From Torreya grandis (lineage: Eukaryota > Streptophyta > Pinopsida > Cupressales > Taxaceae): 64,000 nt of DNA. Shown one piece after another: positions 37,113 through 50,689 of this stretch. Under the pieces are notes generated by a model. The model ran no database searches. It was not told the DNA's origin and was given only the letters and a program-made list of their open reading frames with translations. Numbering within the stretch: position 1 is the first letter of the stretch; each line of letters opens with the position of its first letter. Position numbers and translations under genes: made by a program. Location: contig JARHVA010001922.1 in assembly GCA_037957365.1 (NCBI GenBank), positions 1,995,001-2,059,000 of the forward strand, written 5' to 3'.

Positions 37113-40100
37113 TGTAAGATCGAGCACTATAACTCTTTTGAGTAGGAACTATTGGAGAGTTGTTATGTTGATGTCATGGTGGTGTCATATAGATGCTTTG
37201 GTGAGTGGATGAAGTGATTTGATAACCTAATTTACAAAGACAAAGTGTGCAATGTGCTTATTCTAGTGTCCTTTATGTATGGGTGGTTGATCTTCAATAT
37301 TGACATAGCTTTAGAGGATTAGGGATGAGTATAGAGGTGTGAGCATGTGCAAGAGGTCCTATAAGATGTGATCCATGCTTTGAGAGCTTGTGTGCACAAC
37401 TATAATTCATCTGGTTGATCATAGTTCTCATTTAGACACTTTAGGTTTAGTGGCAAAAAATATGAGTTGGTAGTTTGATGACATCACCATTACCATGTGG
37501 GAAGGAGTTAAGGGGAGATGGTCATATGGTTGTGATCATAGTAGTCCATACTTATTTTGCACTAGATCTCAAGTCATGCATTGAATCACAATTATAGATA
37601 TGATTCAATTTAGATTCTCAATTAGATTTCATTATTTTTCCATAGCCAAATTTGTAGATTGGCCAGAAAGAGCTGAGTAAGCATGTTGATGAGGTCAGTG
37701 TTCACATGCATGGAGGTTTCAAGACAAGGTGATCATATAGGTTTGTTCAATTTTGGACCTAGTTTATTTGTGCTTATTTTCAAATCATGTGATGTATCAC
37801 ATGAGAAGATATGCATATGCAAATTCGGGCTCCTGGGTAAATTGATTATGTTTTCCCATACTTAGCCAATTTTTTAGTGTGGTCGAAAGAGTTGAGTGAG
37901 AATTTTATGGTGTTATATATTGAACATGTGAAGGTCTCAAGACAATCTGTTCATATGGGTTTGTTCATTTTTGAGCATAGATCATTTTTAATGAATTTGA
38001 GTTCATGTAATGATGTACGACAAAAGTTATGGTTGCTCAAAGTTGGCTTCTTAGGTAGATTTGGGCATGGTTGGCTTTGTGACAAAAGTTCATGAGAAGG
38101 CATGTTAATGGTGTTATATCTTGCACACATGAGAGTTTCAAAAGTAGTGTGTTACATGGTTATATTCTCCTAAGGAAGGAGATCATCTAGTCCAAATTTG
38201 AGATCCTGTGGGTAAGCACAGAATAAGTTATTGAGGTGAAATAATGGCTACTCATGCATATTGATAGGGTCCCCATTGTCATTTTTGAAGGTGTTAAAGC
38301 TCGAGCAAGATGGATGGTGTGTGAGTGATACAAGGAGTAAGGAGGCAATGAGATGAGGATATGTGAATGATGTTTATCATCTAAGGAAAGGTATAGGATA
38401 ATGATCTAATGACAAGTGGGAATTTATATAGTTTGATCAATGGTAAGCATTGATCGATAAGGACTTGGTTGATCCATAGAGATCAATGAAGCGTGTGAAG
38501 TCAAGGTTTTTAGATTATATGATGAGGTCAACATGATAGATATTTAACATTTGGATTTGGTGGTCTATACATTAAAAATAAAAAAATATTGATGGTGTGA
38601 GATGAATCCTAAGCTGAGAATCCACGAGATTTGAGCATTGTGTTTAAAGGTTAACAATGACTGTTGATATTCAAATATTTGAATTTTAACACAAGAAAAA
38701 CTAGAGCTCTGTATTTTGATCATATCTTTTGATAGAAGATGAAATTTCTCATGTAGTAAAAATAAAAGTGGTAGAGGACTCCATAACACCTCTAATTAAC
38801 CTAATTTAAAGATATAGACATTATTACAATCAAAGATATTAAGCCTAGAAGTTGACTATGTGTTCATGTTTATTTTGCAAATGACTCGAGAAGGATATTT
38901 GAGCTTGTATTGATGATGTTTCGATGTCTCATGATGAATTAGCTAATGGATCATGTTGTAGACTCTATAAGGAAGCTTTGTGTAGATTTTTGAGGTGTGA
39001 TCAATCTATATTTAGTATGAATAATGCTTAAGAAGTTGACTATGTATTCATTCATGGTGAATGTGTGCATTAGGTCTCTGTTTGAGTTATTTGATCATAC
39101 GTATAAGTGAGCTAATTTAACTGTGATCATTTAAGGATGTTTAAGGGGACATAAGGAGTAGAACCATGTATTTGAAAGTGGTCCCATGTTCTTGTTTTGC
39201 TTGAGGGAGTGATAAATGGGTAAATAGGTCTCCATGAGACCTATAAGAGTGATAAGTGCCTTGTTAAAAGGTGTAGTTTCTTAAGGGTAACCCATAGATG
39301 CTATGGCTGACCTATGGAGAATATATTGAGATTTATCTTTATAATATAGATGTATTAAGGGTTAAGACATACCTATTGTCTGACCAAGGTAGTGGTTATC
39401 AATATTGCTCTATAAATAGTGAAACCAAAGATGATGGGTTTTAGAATCTGAATGAGAGACTAAGGAATAATTTGAAGAGAGGCTTGTATGTGTGATTTGT
39501 GGAGTGAAGGAGAGGTAGATTTCCATAAGAATGAGTTAAAGAGAAGATCAATTTGAGGACTATGTATATGACCTATATGTCATGTTTCTAAGGTTAGAAT
39601 AGTGCTCTTGTAGGTTGAGCATTTAGAAATAGGTCTAGAGTGATCCAAAAGAATGTTTTGGATATCTTGAGAATGAGCAAAGGATTGTTGGTGTTTATGA
39701 GAGCTTGGTGGATAGTTTAAGAGACTGATTGAAGTCTTGACTATGTGTATAATCATTTGGTCATGTTGTTGAAGATTGTGATAGAGTTATTGTTGTGAAG
39801 GTTGCATTGAGTGTGCAGAGTTGAAGAATGGGGATAGTTGGGATATGTAATGTGTCCTAATTGATATTTGTATGTTGGTTCAAGTATTTAATGTTATTTA
39901 ATAAATAGGGAGTGCTGTGATGTTAGAGTTATTATTGAGAATTGCAGAGTGGTCCAAAATATGAATTTAGATGCATTGAGTGTGAAAAATTAAAGATAGC
40001 TGATATACTTTGTATCTCTATAAAATTTGAAGGCAATCAGTGTTGAGGAGATGTGTTATTAGGTGTTATTGTGGGTACTAAACATCTAAGGGGGTAGTAA

Positions 40101-40500
40101 CTTCCTTACAAGGTGAAACTTACTAAAGATCTAGGTTAAGTAGGTGCGCAGCTAGATAAGTGTAGTAGCTCCTTATGGGATTGTAGTCTCATTAAAACTA
40201 GGGATGGTATTTTCTTAATCAGTAGCTTGTTGGTCTAAATTGGTTCTTGTTGTATAATATAATAGTCCAATTATAGGTTATATTGGGTTTTATTCCCCAA
40301 GAGGGTTTCCCACATATGTCATGTGTTATGAGCTTGATATTGGATTATCTTTGTTTTACATTACTATGAATGATGTGTATATTTCATGAATACTGATAAT
40401 TGATTAAGGACTTGTAAATATTAGAATTGAATTTAGAACTAAATTTGAAATATTTGGGCTCACTGATTCACCACCCCTCTCAGTGATTATACCTCTAACA
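37113..40500 (+). mobile_element. Insert between RNase H and RT, with a Copia-LTR-like end
   Basis: About 3.4 kb that separates the aRNase H tail from RT N-terminal text starting near 40,510. Its right end (40,260-40,500: TATTGGGTTTTATTCCCCAAGAGGGTTTCCCACAT, later TTCACCACCCCTCTCAGTG, then CTAACA) is very like the 3' end of plant Copia LTRs. GCTCTATAAATAGTG at 39,409 looks like a TATA box. No Copia coding is present, so it may be a solo LTR plus flanking material. The left edge is uncertain by about 100 bp. Confidence 0.45.
37470..38230 (+). repeat. Diverged tandem repeat, about 200-bp unit, 3-4 copies
   Basis: Units restart at AAAGAGCTGAGTAAGCATG (about 37,668), AAAGAGTTGAGTGAGAATT (about 37,886) and AAAAGTTCATGAGAAGGCATG (about 38,084), each followed by a TTTCAAGACAA / TCTCAAGACAA / TTTCAAAAGTA step and a GGTTTGTTCA-type step. 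Each unit is diverged. They lie inside the inserted element. Confidence 0.5.
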
Positions 40501-40509
40501 TGAACATGA

Positions 40510-41500
40510 TTTTTTCAAGGTATATGATGAAGATCTTGATCTTCCTCATGCCATTGAAAAATTTAAAGAAGAGAATGTTTACCTTATAGATGACACCATT
40601 GACATCAACATTGGAACTAAACAACATCCTAAAAACCTCAATATTTGATCTTCACTCTTGCCTCAAGAGGTGGAAGACCATAATAAACTACTTACTAAAT
40701 TCTACAAGGTCTTTTTCTTCTCCTACATAGACATGATAGGGATCCAACTTGAAGTGGTTGCCCATAATTTAGTCATCACACCTGATGCAAAGCCTATAAA
40801 AAAAATCTCAGGATAAACCCAAATTTGTGTTTATGGTCAAGGAATAGGTCATAAAAACTTTTAAAGTGGGGTTTATTAAACCTGTAGATTACACCAAGTG
40901 GTTGTCAACATTTTCTCCATTTTCAAGAAAAATGGAAAAATTTAAATATGCATAGACTTTTAAAATATTCAATTAAGCATGCAATACATATAATTTCCCT
41001 CTACCTTCCATTAATATGATTGTGGATGTTACAACATGTTATAATTTGTTATCCCTTATGGATAGCTTCTCCAGATATAACTAAATTTGTATTTCTAAGG
41101 AATGTCAAAGCAAGGCCTCCTTTACCACACCATAGGGAACCTTTTGTTATGTTGTTTGAAATTAAAAACATTAGGGAAACCTATTATAGGTCTAGGTCTA
41201 TGACCCATATTTTACATGATCTCATTCACAAGTTAATGGATGTCTACATTGATGATCTTCTTAGAAAGGCCAAGATGAGAATTAACCACCTTGAGGCTTT
41301 ATGCATTATCATTACACACCTAATTGAATATAGTGTTATGATTAATCTTAAAAAAATGTGTATTTGGAATTACAGGTGGCAAACTACTAGGTTTCATTAT
41401 ATCAAAGCACGAGATTGACATCGACTCTACTAAAATTTGAATAATTCTAGACATAACCCCCCACTGATGAATCAAGAATGAGGTCATTCTTGGGTAAGTT
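40510..41500 (+). pseudogene. Tat element reverse transcriptase relic
   Basis: The N-terminal extension is DEDLDLPHAIEKFKEENVYL and INIGTKQHPKNLNI, then YKVFFFSYIDMIGI and ITPDAKPIKK. RT reads VIKTFKVGFIKPVDYTKWLS, FPLPSINMIVDV, LLSLMDSFSRYN, TPWGTFCYVV across frameshifts; the catalytic box is VNGCLHWstart of DVYIDDLL (41,246-41,270), i.e. YIDD is preserved. Then GGKLLGFIISKHEIDIDSTKI and MRSFLGKLREIHRFI. Strong match to Tat RT. Confidence 0.8.
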
Positions 41501-41639
41501 AAGGGAAATTCATAGATTCATACTTGACCTCACCTATATTATTCATCTTATAATTCATCTATTTAATAAGTATACTAGTTTAATTTGGGCCAAGGGCTAC
41601 CAAGATGCATTCAAGGTGGTAAAATGCTCACTTATGGCT

Positions 41640-41970
41640 CCACCAACTCATATGACACTTAAGTTTGATAAGTCCCTCATGCTTTATTTTAGGGCAATCG
41701 AGGTATCTCTTGCCTACATGTTGGCCTAAAAGGATGATGGTGGCAAGGAAAGAGCCATTTATTTCAAGATTCATGCTCTTGTTCATTACAAGACATGATA
41801 TAAACAAGCATAAATAGAGTGTTTGGCAATAGTTTTTACAACCAAGTAATTAAGGCATTAAATTCTTAATCAAGAAACAAGGATCACTATAAGATCCCAA
41901 GCCTTGCATTTGTTATTGACCAAACCATCCCTCTCTCAAATTTTTGTGTGTTTCATCATGCTTTTGAGCA
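41640..41970 (+). pseudogene. Tat element (Ty3-type) RNase H relic
   Basis: LMLYFRAIEVSLAYMLA, then GKERAIYF and IECLAIVFTTK-LRH-ILN, ITIRSQALHLLLTKPSLS. This is the ordinary gypsy RNase H after RT, so the element carries two RNase H domains. Confidence 0.7.
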
Positions 41971-42189
41971 AATTCAAGCTAACATATACTAACCAAAATT
42001 ATATCAAAGGATAAATCATCATTGATTGGTTGGTGGAATCTCGATTAGAAGTTTGTGATATCATCAACTCCAATTTCTCAAATTAAGTTATATGCTACAT
42101 AGAGAAACCTATAGTTATCTCTTTCCTATATAACACATATATAATAAATTATTTAGTTGAACTTAACTATGACAAATGTGCCAACTCAT

Positions 42190-43370
42190 ATCATAGGTGA
42201 CATTTTTGAATCATTGTGTCTAAGTTTATGATTGTTGATGAGGTTTTGTATCAAAAGCCTTTTGATGATAAGCTCCTTAAATGTGTTGACTAAGATGAAT
42301 CTAAAAATGTCCTTTTCCATTATCATAGTGACATTTGTGGTGGAATCTTTGATGGCCATGTAACCACTCACAAGGTTCATATTATTGGCTATTTCTAGCC
42401 CACCCTCTATGATGCCATGGAATATGTAAGGAAGTGCAAGGAGTATCATCATTTATCTCATAAAATTCTTGTCTCTACCAGGGCACTTCAACCCATAGTT
42501 ACCTCATGGCCCTTCTTCACTTGGGGGCTAAACTTAGTCTAAAATATTTTAAAACTTTTTTGATGGCTACCACTTCATTATCATAACCACTAAGTATTTT
42601 ACCAAGTGGGTGGAAGCAATTCCCTTGACTAGTGTCACTGGATCGTTAATTTCCAAATTCATCTTACATCATATTATTTGTAGGTTTGAGGTTCTGTAAA
42701 TCATTATCACATATAATGGATACCACTTTAAGAACCGTGAGGTGTATGAATTATGTAAGAAATTATATATATCTCATCATACTTCATCTTTTTACTAAAA
42801 TCAAGCCAATGGTCAAACTAAGGCATTAAAATAAAAATTAAAATCAATTATAAGTAAGACCATAAAATATAACAAAAGAGACTGATATCTTCAACTCTAA
42901 CCTACATTAGGGGCCTATAGGATGAGCATTTTTATGGCCATGGGGGTAACCTCCTATTTTTTTTATTTTTACGACTGAAGCAAATTTTCCCATTGAAGTC
43001 AATATTCAAAGCCTTTATGTTTCTCTTCAAGGTATCCTGTATCATGAAGAGTATAGAAACACACACCTTAATGATCTATAAAGTTTAGATGAACATCAAC
43101 TCACATCCACACAAAATCACATTACTTACATGGATCACATGTGATGCTAGTATAATAATAATTTTGATGAGTTCCTAATTCAAGTAGGAGACCTTGTCCT
43201 AAGACTTGATAGAAAAGTTGATAAAAATAAAGTAGAAGGTCAAATATTCAAGTCTAATTGGTTAGGCTCATATTTGGTAATAAATGACTTTAAAAATGAC
43301 ATTGTTCAATTATGCACCTTTGAGGGGAAGGAGTTCATGAATCTATGTGAACACTTTTCACCTTAAATGT
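42190..43370 (+). pseudogene. Tat element integrase relic
   Basis: The zinc finger is degraded: FHYHSDICGGIFDGHVTTHK, then GYFxPTLYDAMEYVRKC. The core has TKYFTKWVEAIPLTSVTGSL, SKFILHHIICRFEV, YNGYHFKN (for DNGxxF) and SHHTSSFY-NQANGQTKAL. The C-terminal part reads QVGDLVLRLDRKVDKNKVEG and IFKSNWLGSYLV, typical of post-integrase GPY-like modules in Tat. It ends at about 43,370. Confidence 0.78.
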
Positions 43371-43749
43371 TACTTCATATAGATCTTGTAGTTCACATTG
43401 CCATATTTGCATCAATAAATAACTTATTGGTGTTGTGTTGTTCTTGCATTTCAGTTATGTCTATATGATAATTTTTTAGCTACAAGTTTGTATCACAAAA
43501 AATTTAAGTGAAACATATCATTTCAATCTCTTCATGTTACCCTATTTTCATTTAGATAATATTCTCAAAATTAACACAAAAATGTTTTCTTGTCCAATTT
43601 GTTATGGGTAATGTAGACCTCATTCCCATACACTTTCTTGAAAACTTTGAAACTATAACCTAAAACCTATTTTATCTGCTTGTCTATGATATAATCCCAT
43701 TTCATGGTTCTCATTAAGCAAAAATAATAACATATTCAAACCAGGTAAT

Positions 43750-44070
43750 CTTATCCACCCATCTTGGTCCTTGGTGATGAGCCTTTGCATCTTACTAGTT
43801 GCATGGGGCCAAGATCTGGGGAAAAAGTGTTCTGAAAAATAAAACAAAAAAAAGATAGAGAGAAAAAACTATATAAAATCAAGTTTATACAATTCAAAAA
43901 TAAATTCTATGTCTCTCACCATTCACTAATCCTCGGTGATGAGACCTCACTTTTTATTGGTTGCATGGGGTTAAAACTAAGGAGATATGCCTTTACCCGC
44001 CTACATTTAGTCTTTGGTGATAAGCCTATGTTTCTTCCTAGTCACATTAGACTAAGTGTAGGGGTTGCAA
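43750..44070 (+). repeat. Degenerate tandem repeat after integrase
   Basis: Three related segments: CTTGGTCCTTGGTGATGAGCC...TAGTTGCATGGGGCC (43,760-43,815), CTAATCCTCGGTGATGAGACC...TTGGTTGCATGGGGTT (43,926-43,975), TTAGTCTTTGGTGATAAGCC...TAGTCACATTAGAC (44,007-44,055). Spacing is about 165 and 80 bp. Tandem repeats in the region 3' of pol are known in Tat/Ogre elements. Confidence 0.6.
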
Positions 44071-45309
44071 AAGTAAAAACAATACAAAAAGTGTCTAAAA
44101 AGTAGTAAAATCCCTAAAAATATTGACTAGATGTCTATGCTATAAGTAGAACCTCATTCCTTTTATCGATTATGTCTTGTTTGTCTATCTCTCAATCTAA
44201 GTCTAGATGAAGCCATCAAAACTAGTATTTTTTTAGCATAGCAAGAAGTATAATTATTCCCATAGCTCATAAAGATTAGGTCAACCACCTATTTATTATG
44301 AAATTTTGATGTGCAGTTTTCCTCTTTCATTGTCATGCTGATCCCATCTCCCCTTAATTATTTTCTAGATATTAGATGTTATTTATCACGTGAATAAACT
44401 AACTTGATCATTATTTGCAAAAAAATTATCCGTGAATTCATATTTTATAACTATTTATGATATTAATTTTTTCATACATTCTATTATCACATTTTAAATT
44501 ATAAGCATGCCCATAACATTTTATCAAGATAAAGATCCATAGTACTTCATAACATTCCTAGGCATCTATAATGCATAAATTTAAAAACTTTCATTACAAT
44601 AAATAAAACAAGATGCTATACAATGTTAAAGCCAAAAGTTGGTCAAATATCTATTTTTATATATATCAAATGTCTCATATACATTTATTTTTTAACACAA
44701 ACACCTTTGTAGAGGCTATTTTGTCTCAAAAATAAAAAATAAAAACTAAAAACTAGAGTATTCATTGATTAAACCATGATTTCCCCTGCCACTAAGCTAT
44801 TCCTGAGGTAGAATGCCTAGGGCTCCTACTCCTCCTTTGAGAAGGTCCAAACATAGAATGGTGGAGGTTATGGATCTTGCTCTTATTGTGCATGTGGATT
44901 GTGCCTACCTGGGAGGCCTCCTCTCCTACCATCCATTTGCTAGAAGAGGACCATCTACCTCTCATTGTAAAAAGGTCATTGAGAGTATTCACCTGAGACT
45001 CAACCCTATGACCTTGGCTTGTAGGCCAATATTCTATGCCCTTTTCTAGAGAAGATCCTAACCTCTATGATACATAGGGATAAATATGTTGGTGTGTTCT
45101 CCAAAAAATGTAGGAAGGCCTAAATCAGTAAGGAGTTACTCCTTGTTAAGCCCAATGCCCAAATGAAATAAGTTCACCAAGGAGTCTATGATTAATTTCC
45201 TTCACTTCATGGTTGAATATACAAACACATACACACATAGACATATGTTAGTTATCTTGTTAAGTAAATAAGAAAATATCAATAAATTAGAAAACATGTT
45301 AAAATTCAA
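44071..45309. other. Tat element 3' region, no recognised gene
   Basis: The open frames on both strands at 44,792-45,049 overlap each other and carry no motif I recognise; GC is locally higher there (44,760-45,060), so an extra exon-like piece of the antisense ORF is possible but unproved. Confidence 0.3.
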
Positions 45310-46768
<1,459 letters not shown>

Positions 46769-47903
46769 ATTATACCAAATGTAAAAACCCTTAAAACACA
46801 AATGAAACAATTTGAATTAGTCACTTAGCCTTTAAAAACCTAAATGAAACCATCATTGCCTACAAGTGACAATTATGAAACTATTGTGGTATATTTTAGA
46901 ATAGCTAGTTTTTGTAAACTATTGGTTATGCAATCGACATGATAATTTCAAAACCACCACACACAACTAATAATTAAATAACCATTGTATTAGTTACATA
47001 ACCATTGATCGTATAAGTGTAAATGTCAGTCATAGAAGCATAAATGTTAGTCAAGGAAGTGTAATTATCGATCACACAAGCATAATTGTAAATCTATAAA
47101 GACTGATGGTTTTATCCTGATACCAATGATTCTTATCCCCATGCCCTCATACCTAAAAATCCCCAAAGTCAATAACAAATTCACCAAATTTTACAAAATC
47201 CAAGCATTTTCCTAATTTACATGTTACTACGAATCCCCCCTCCCATGTGATGTTTTTTAAGAATTGCTAGTCCTAAGGTATATTTTCAACATAAATTCAA
47301 ACACATGACTATGATAAAAAAATCAAGACAAATTACCCATACCTACACACCACTCACTACCACTGGTACCATTTTCATCCCCTCATCAAACTTTTTGATT
47401 TGACTACACTTTTATGATTCTATCATAAGGATATCATAGCTCAAATTTTGTAAATAGGAAAGGCATAAAAGACATTCAAATTTGATAAGTTTTTCAATTT
47501 TTGTTTTTATTTTATAGCCACTTTATTTTGAAAATGTTTCTATTTTTAGAAAACTATTTTAATTATTGTATTTTTCACATATTATGATGAATTCATGAGT
47601 TTTCAAACTTGAACTAACATTGGATGGTCTAGATGCCATAAAATCTAATGTTTATTTCTCATAATTTTATTATAAAACATGTTTTTTGCATATGAGTCTT
47701 GTAGGTTGATATATCCTCACAAATCAAAGATTAGTCCCCAATAGGGTGGTTCAGGTAGTATTTTCATCTCTCGACAAACAATAAATAATGCTTCTTCATG
47801 TTTTGATCAGTTAGTACATTTTTCACCTTTTTTGTAAAATTACACTTAATTCCTATTTCTTACTTACAGGTCATGAAGGCCTCTCAGATAACATCATTGT
47901 GCC
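46769..47903. other. Tat element 3' region, nothing recognised
   Basis: AT-rich. A short diverged repeat (CATAAGTGTAAATGTCAGTCATAGAAG, then CATAAATGTTAGTCAAGGAAG, then GTGTAATTATCGATCACACAAG) is at about 47,010-47,085. No coding or RNA gene seen. Confidence 0.35.
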
Positions 47904-47921
47904 ACACATGTATGTAAAGTT

Positions 47922-49584
47922 TTAGATTAAGGTAAAAATAGGTTTTGAAGGGACCCCAAAACCCTAATAACAGAAAAGATAGAGCATTAACATGCACCAG
48001 GAAAAGCATTCCTAAGACCTACTAAATAGTAGCAACAAAATCAGGTTATACAAGGACAACATCAATAACCATTTTATATTTTTCCCCCTAATAATCCAAG
48101 TAGAGATTTAATATCTATTTTTTAGGGGTAAAATCCAAAATAGTTGCCTGCCTGCCATCAGTAATATTCTGCATACTTTCTAGCTCTCTGGTTTTCGTAA
48201 TGGATCTTCTTCCAGGTTTGTCCGGAGAACCAACATCCGTTTTCACCTTAAACTGCTGTTCATCTCTTTTTCCAGAGTTATCCAGAGTAGAAGCAAGATG
48301 TTTCACCTTAGTTTGCTAGTCTTTTTTGCTGCTTCTAGTTTCTACCCCCTTAGTATTGGTCTTTTTTTCAGCCCTTTTTCTTTGGTTTAGAATATGCTTT
48401 AATATTTCTCCATTATCATTCACAGGAAGCTCATTCAAAGGGAAATCATTATCAACCTAAATCTCCCTAGACTGAGAAAAAAGAAAATCTCCCTCCTCTA
48501 ATTTATTTCTAGCTTCAGCCAATAATTCACCTTCCTCTAGCACAGTTTTGTCATCTACATCTCTCCATCGATCTTCTATCCTTTGATAGAAGATGATTTG
48601 TTTTGATAGATCTATCAAATCATCTATTCTTTGTACATGTATTATGGTTTTTGATTACAGCCCATGTCCTTCTTTCTCAGAATTTTCTTTCTCAAAAGAA
48701 AGCTCTTTATCTGCCTCAGTATGTGGAGCTTTAGGATCTTCAAAAGAAGGCTCTTTATCTGCCTCAGCATGTAGAGCTTTAGAATCTTCATTATTCTTTT
48801 GTTCTTGTCGATGATCTTCTTTGGGTTTCCATACTTTATTTTGCTGGACCTTTGTCTTTCTCCCATCCAAAATGCTACTAGGATGATTTTTACTTTTGTA
48901 AGGACAATTTTTGACTAGATGCCCCTGTTTCTTACAAGCATAGCAAGAGTTGGGCAAATCTTCAAAAAAAATTCCTTGAGTTTTTTTTTCCAAACTTGGA
49001 TATTAGATCCACTTTTTCTGGGAGATGATTCAGATCTGCCACTTTAACATAAAGTCTGGCACTTTGAAGTTTGGATCTGGTAGCTGTAGCATTATCCAAT
49101 GCCACAAGTTCACCAAAAGAATTGGCAATACCTTTAAAAATGTCCTCATGCCAAAACTCTAAAGGGAGGCTAGGAAGTCTAACCCAAATGGGAGTGGTTA
49201 AGAAAAAATAATCTGAGAGATCCATGTTAGGCTCCCATTTTTTAATAGTGAGAGAACATTTACCAAAAGACCACGGTCCTCCACACAGAACCATATTCAT
49301 GTCTTCCTTACAGTTGAAGATAAACGAGAAGAAACCATTCAACATTGGTGCCATATCTACCTCTCCTCAAATAACCCATTTCCTTTTAACCATTTTTGTA
49401 AGTGATTCTAGATCTGGTCTTGCTCCTAAAAATTTACCCACTAGAGTGAAATCCATGGAAGACATAGAAAAATCTATTAAAGGATCTGGAATAAAAACTT
49501 GAAACTCACCTTTCTCCCAACAAGACTTAGCAGTCACTGTCATGAAAAGAGATTTTCCATTGGGTTTCTTGCCAAACAGAGATG
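47922..49584 (-). mobile_element. ORF1-only LINE copy with 18-bp target duplication
   Basis: 1,663 bp between two perfect copies of ACACATGTATGTAAAGTT (47,904-47,921 and 49,585-49,602). On the minus strand it starts inside LINE ORF1 and ends about 190 bp after the ORF1 stop; no endonuclease or RT follows. Since target-primed copies always keep their 3' end, the source RNA ended soon after ORF1. It is either a half-LINE family, an internally deleted LINE, or a retrocopy of an early-terminated transcript. It lies in the Tat 3' region just before the polypurine tract. Confidence 0.82.
48115..49584 (-). pseudogene. LINE ORF1 (DUF4283, CCHC knuckle), few disruptions
   Basis: About 480 codons. The frame is open at the 5' edge (SSLFGKKPNGKSLFMTV) with no own ATG. 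DUF4283 follows: LVGKFLGARPDLESLTKMV, MNMVLCGGPWSFGKCSLTIK, WVRLPSLPLEFWHEDIF, SARLYVKVADLNHLPEKV. The knuckle CYACKKQGHLVKNCP is intact (about 48,930). Then comes a Glu/Lys/Ser-rich middle with a repeated block (KAPHTEADKEPSFED-type, twice) and the LINE ORF1 tail (PGRRSITKTRELESMQ, then GRQATILDF) to 48,115. Only one stop and two or three frameshifts: the best preserved coding text in the window. Confidence 0.85.
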
Positions 49585-49680
49585 ACACATGTATGTAAAG
49601 TTATTATCCTAACTCTCATTTTATTTTTAGTGTGATAATCAGTAAAAACACCCTCGTGAACTCATGATGAGGTGTATCCT

Positions 49681-49693
49681 TGAGGGGGTAATA
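49681..49693 (+). other. Tat element polypurine tract
   Basis: TGAGGGGGTAATA directly precedes TGTACTCC, the 3' LTR start. This primes plus-strand cDNA in LTR elements. Confidence 0.6.
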
Positions 49694-50601
49694 TGTACTC
49701 CTAGTATTCTCTCCTCTTTGAATGTTTTAACTTCTTTTCTATCCTTGTTGAATTGTTGAAATTCCATTTTCTACATTTTCCCTTTAAATTATGTCTTTTT
49801 AACGCATGATGAAATTGCTAGAATAACTGTTAAAAATGCCATAGAGGTTGCATAAATACCCCTATAGGTTTGATGACCACTATGATAGTCATGAAAATTT
49901 TAAAACCACCCTATAGGTCATATAACTACACTTGTGGTTTTTTTATTGTCATAATGTTTGTGTAATACCCCTATATAAGGTGATTGTTTTACCATGTTTG
50001 CATGTTTTTTAAATGACTCTTGGAGACATTTTTCAAGATTTTGATCACATATTTTATTATTTTATATTAGATGTACCTTATTAATACTTAAATACACTCT
50101 TATTAATGTTCAAATCAATCTCATCTACCTTCATGTTAATTCTAATAAGCTCCCAATCAAGCTTCAATTAACTCCTACATGCAACCTCTTCTCCTTCCTT
50201 TCAAGTAACTCCATTTTCCTTGATTTTTTAAATTAAAAAATTACATTAATATTTGATCATACATATTTTAGATATCCATAGTTTTCCTTTTGTAGCTATT
50301 ACATAAGTCATCCCTAGTTTCACAATAATCTTATTTTCACCCACACAAATTAGAGGAAGAAACCCACAAGCATGCAACACAATAATATGTTGTTCGTGAG
50401 TAACCAAGTACTATTTAGTTGTATCTTTATTTAGTTTATGATTGAAATTTTTATTCCCTTTGAATTTCCTCTTTTTTGAGAGTTTTTGAGTCATTTTTTG
50501 AGTATTGTACATGGAGCTAGCAACCAGAGGTTTGACTGGTCTCACCAAACTCTTCTTTTCCATCTATCTTATGCTTTGGTCAGGTTGGATGATTTAATTT
50601 C

Positions 50602-50632
50602 TTATTTATTTATTTATTTATTTATTTATTAT
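50602..50632. repeat. (TTTA)n microsatellite in the Tat 3' LTR
   Basis: About seven units. The 5' LTR has only CTTATTTATTTTG at the matching place (22,170), so the expansion arose after insertion. Confidence 0.85.
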
Positions 50633-50689
50633 TATATTATATTTTCCTTATATATTATATTATATTACATTCATAAAAATTATACATAA

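Noticed and set aside
44792..45049. Two overlapping open frames on opposite strands
   Set aside because: Shadows of each other in a locally GC-richer stretch; no recognisable product.
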